Below, in pieces: positions 5,863 through 6,627 of a stretch of 6,627 nt of DNA; within the stretch, counting starts at the first letter, position 1; every line of letters begins with the position of its first letter. Origin of the DNA: Pseudomonadota bacterium (GTDB taxonomy: Bacteria; Desulfobacterota; JADFVX01); the NCBI GenBank assembly GCA_015222755.1, contig JADFVX010000077.1, positions 1-6,627 on the forward strand, read 5' to 3'. A program made the position numbers and the translations under genes. The notes beneath the pieces were generated by a model. It was not told the origin of the DNA, searched no databases, and was given only the letters and a program-made list of their open reading frames with translations.

Positions 5863-5889
5863 AGTATAACAGAAAAAAATTTTTATCAA
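5863..5889 (-). promoter_or_regulatory. Promoter of gltA (extended -10)
   Basis: On the minus strand TTGATA (5889-5884) and TATACT (5868-5863) are 15 nt apart. The -10 is preceded by TG at the extended -10 position (TGTTATACT), which can offset the short spacing. A-tracts flank the -35. Transcription would start near 5856, giving a leader of about 70 nt before the gltA ATG. No operator was recognised. Confidence 0.65.
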
Positions 5890-5931
5890 AAAAATAAGGT
5901 CCTTTGAAATTACGAATGGAATGATCAAGCA

Positions 5932-5970
5932 CCTCCCCTCCACTGGTGGGAGGGGATTGAGGGGAGGGGG
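5932..5970. repeat. G/C-rich palindromic repeat with G-quadruplex motif
   Basis: CCTCCCCTC (5932-5940) pairs perfectly with GAGGGGAGG (5959-5967). A competing 7-bp hairpin, CCCCTCC (5935-5941) with GGAGGGG (5949-5955), is nested within it. The unit resembles the C/G-rich dispersed intergenic palindromes common in environmental bacteria; this is from memory and not checked. The plus strand also has four G-runs (GGG, GGGG, GGGG, GGGGG at 5948-5970) with loops of 1, 5 and 1 nt, a textbook quadruplex pattern. It lies about 45 bp upstream of the gltA -35. Confidence 0.6.
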
Positions 5971-6078
5971 ATAGGCGAGTTTTAACAACCGTTCTTTTTT
6001 ACCTTAACTGGTTACCGTCCCTATTTGATTGTTCCTCTCATTGTTACTCCAACCAATAAAATCTAAGGAGTTATTTTA

Positions 6079-6110
6079 GTAGGTTGGGCTGTGGCCACAG
6101 CCCAACCTAC
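6079..6110. repeat. Perfect 32-bp palindrome overlapping the end of the edge gene
   Basis: The arm GTAGGTTGGGCTGTGG (6079-6094) is followed at once by its exact reverse complement (6095-6110), with no spacer and no mismatch. The outer GTAGGTTGGGC / GCCCAACCTAC is a widespread intergenic palindrome type in many bacteria, probably mobilised in trans; this family assignment is from memory. The TAG stop of the edge gene (6109-6107) lies within the right arm. In RNA the unit would form a very stable hairpin, but no T run follows on the minus strand. Confidence 0.8.
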
Positions 6111-6627
6111 ATGGATTTATCTTCTACACTTTGTAATCTGTCATACCAATCCCAAAGCTCTTCAAAATCTGCATTTTGAGGTAGTGGATTATTTTCAATG
6201 AACATCGCCTCAATGTATTGATTTAAGTAAGCTTCACCAGTTCTACGTGGATGATTCGCTATCCATGAATCATAAAAATTATTTTTAACTCGGTAGTGGT
6301 GGGTATGGATAAATGGTTCCCATGTTTCTACAAGGTCATCTTCATCACGTTTATCAATTATCTCTATCTGTTCCATGTTGCGAGAATTGACATCACCCCA
6401 AGCTTTTTTCATCAGTTCAATAGCACTAGCATCAGAAGTTGGAGCACCATAACCAAAAATAGTGACCATAAAAGCACGTTTCAATAAATCGCCCAATGTT
6501 TCCCACTGACTCGAAATGAAGCCATCGAGATGATAGTTTTTCTCACCAATAGGATATAAAAGTTTCGTTGGAGTTAATGGTAGATTGCAATATGAGCATA
6601 GGCTGTCATTATTCCCCATTATATGAT
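6107..6627 (-). CDS. C-terminal part of an unrecognised protein (SIR2-like fold suspected)
   Basis: At least 172 codons, open to the right edge. An ATG at 6619 exists, but the frame continues upstream (His, Ile) and no Shine-Dalgarno site precedes that ATG, so the true start probably lies outside the window. From that Met, a CSYC pair (8-11) could be half of a zinc site. A predicted beta strand and turn, MVTIFGYGAPTSD (51-63), resembles the nucleotide-fold strand of SIR2-like proteins. IEIID (85-89) may be the next strand, followed by YRVKNNFYDSWIANHPRRT (109-127) and an acidic tail. I do not recognise the family with certainty, and the SIR2-like link is a weak inference from one motif. The gene is much AT-richer than its neighbours, a sign of possible transfer. 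It ends inside a perfect palindrome and seems unrelated to the respiratory genes. Confidence 0.6.
   Translation of the reverse strand, partial: HIMGNNDSLCSYCNLPLTPTKLLYPIGEKNYHLDGFISSQWETLGDLLKRAFMVTIFGYGAPTSDASAIELMKKAWGDVNSRNMEQIEIIDKRDEDDLVETWEPFIHTHHYRVKNNFYDSWIANHPRRTGEAYLNQYIEAMFIENNPLPQNADFEELWDWYDRLQSVEDKSM

Larger units (their letters stand above)
5786..6106. other. Gene-free stretch between the edge gene and gltA
   Basis: A 321-bp stretch with no supported coding sequence on either strand. From right to left it holds most of the perfect palindrome (6079-6110), an AT-rich part without evident structure (about 5975-6078), the G-rich palindrome (5932-5970), and the gltA promoter and roughly 70-nt leader (5786-5889). 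Two different palindromic units in one gap point to a spot where short repeats have been inserted. Confidence 0.6.

Noticed and set aside
1..6627. CRISPR array, tRNA, rRNA, intact insertion sequence or transposase gene
   Set aside because: No spaced direct repeats, RNA gene signatures or transposase motifs were seen. The only mobile-like features are short palindromic repeats.

Overview
The window reads almost entirely on the minus strand. It looks like a chromosomal segment of a Gram-negative bacterium that respires oxygen at low concentration. The cbb3 oxidase subunits and the citrate synthase resemble proteobacterial homologues. I cannot place the organism more precisely, and a neighbouring phylum with proteobacteria-like respiratory genes is possible. 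Core genes are moderately GC-rich (about 55% in one 60-base sample of gltA), while the gene at the right edge is clearly AT-richer (about 37% in one 60-base sample).

Layout in the direction of transcription (right to left). At the right edge is the C-terminal part of an unrecognised, AT-rich gene whose stop codon lies inside a perfect 32-bp palindrome. A 321-bp gene-free stretch follows, holding that palindrome, a G-rich palindrome with quadruplex potential, and a good promoter for gltA. Next come gltA (type I citrate synthase), a REP-like 45-bp inverted repeat, and an Rrf2-family regulator with three cysteines placed like those of IscR/NsrR, with its own promoter. Then come ccoN, ccoO, ccoQ and ccoP, tightly packed with overlaps and coding the complete cbb3-type (C-family) cytochrome c oxidase. 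A minus-strand terminator-like hairpin follows, then a -10-like box, and finally the N-terminal third or so of ccoG, cut by the left edge.

How the genes fit together. Citrate synthase feeds the TCA cycle, whose reducing power enters the respiratory chain. The cbb3 oxidase ends that chain at low oxygen: CcoN holds the heme b, heme b3 and CuB centre, and CcoO and CcoP bring electrons through c-type hemes. CcoG belongs to the copper-delivery and assembly machinery, and ccoH, ccoI and ccoS would be expected beyond the left edge. The Rrf2 protein, probably an iron-sulfur sensor of oxygen, NO or iron status, sits directly upstream of ccoN and may control the operon. An exact 11-bp sequence is shared by the upstream regions of rrf2 and ccoN and is a candidate common operator.

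I found no convincing new biological system. The points that deserve a look are the intergenic palindromes around gltA, the possible Rrf2 operator, the C9/G9 tract inside ccoN, a changed residue in a normally conserved CcoG motif, and the unidentified edge gene.
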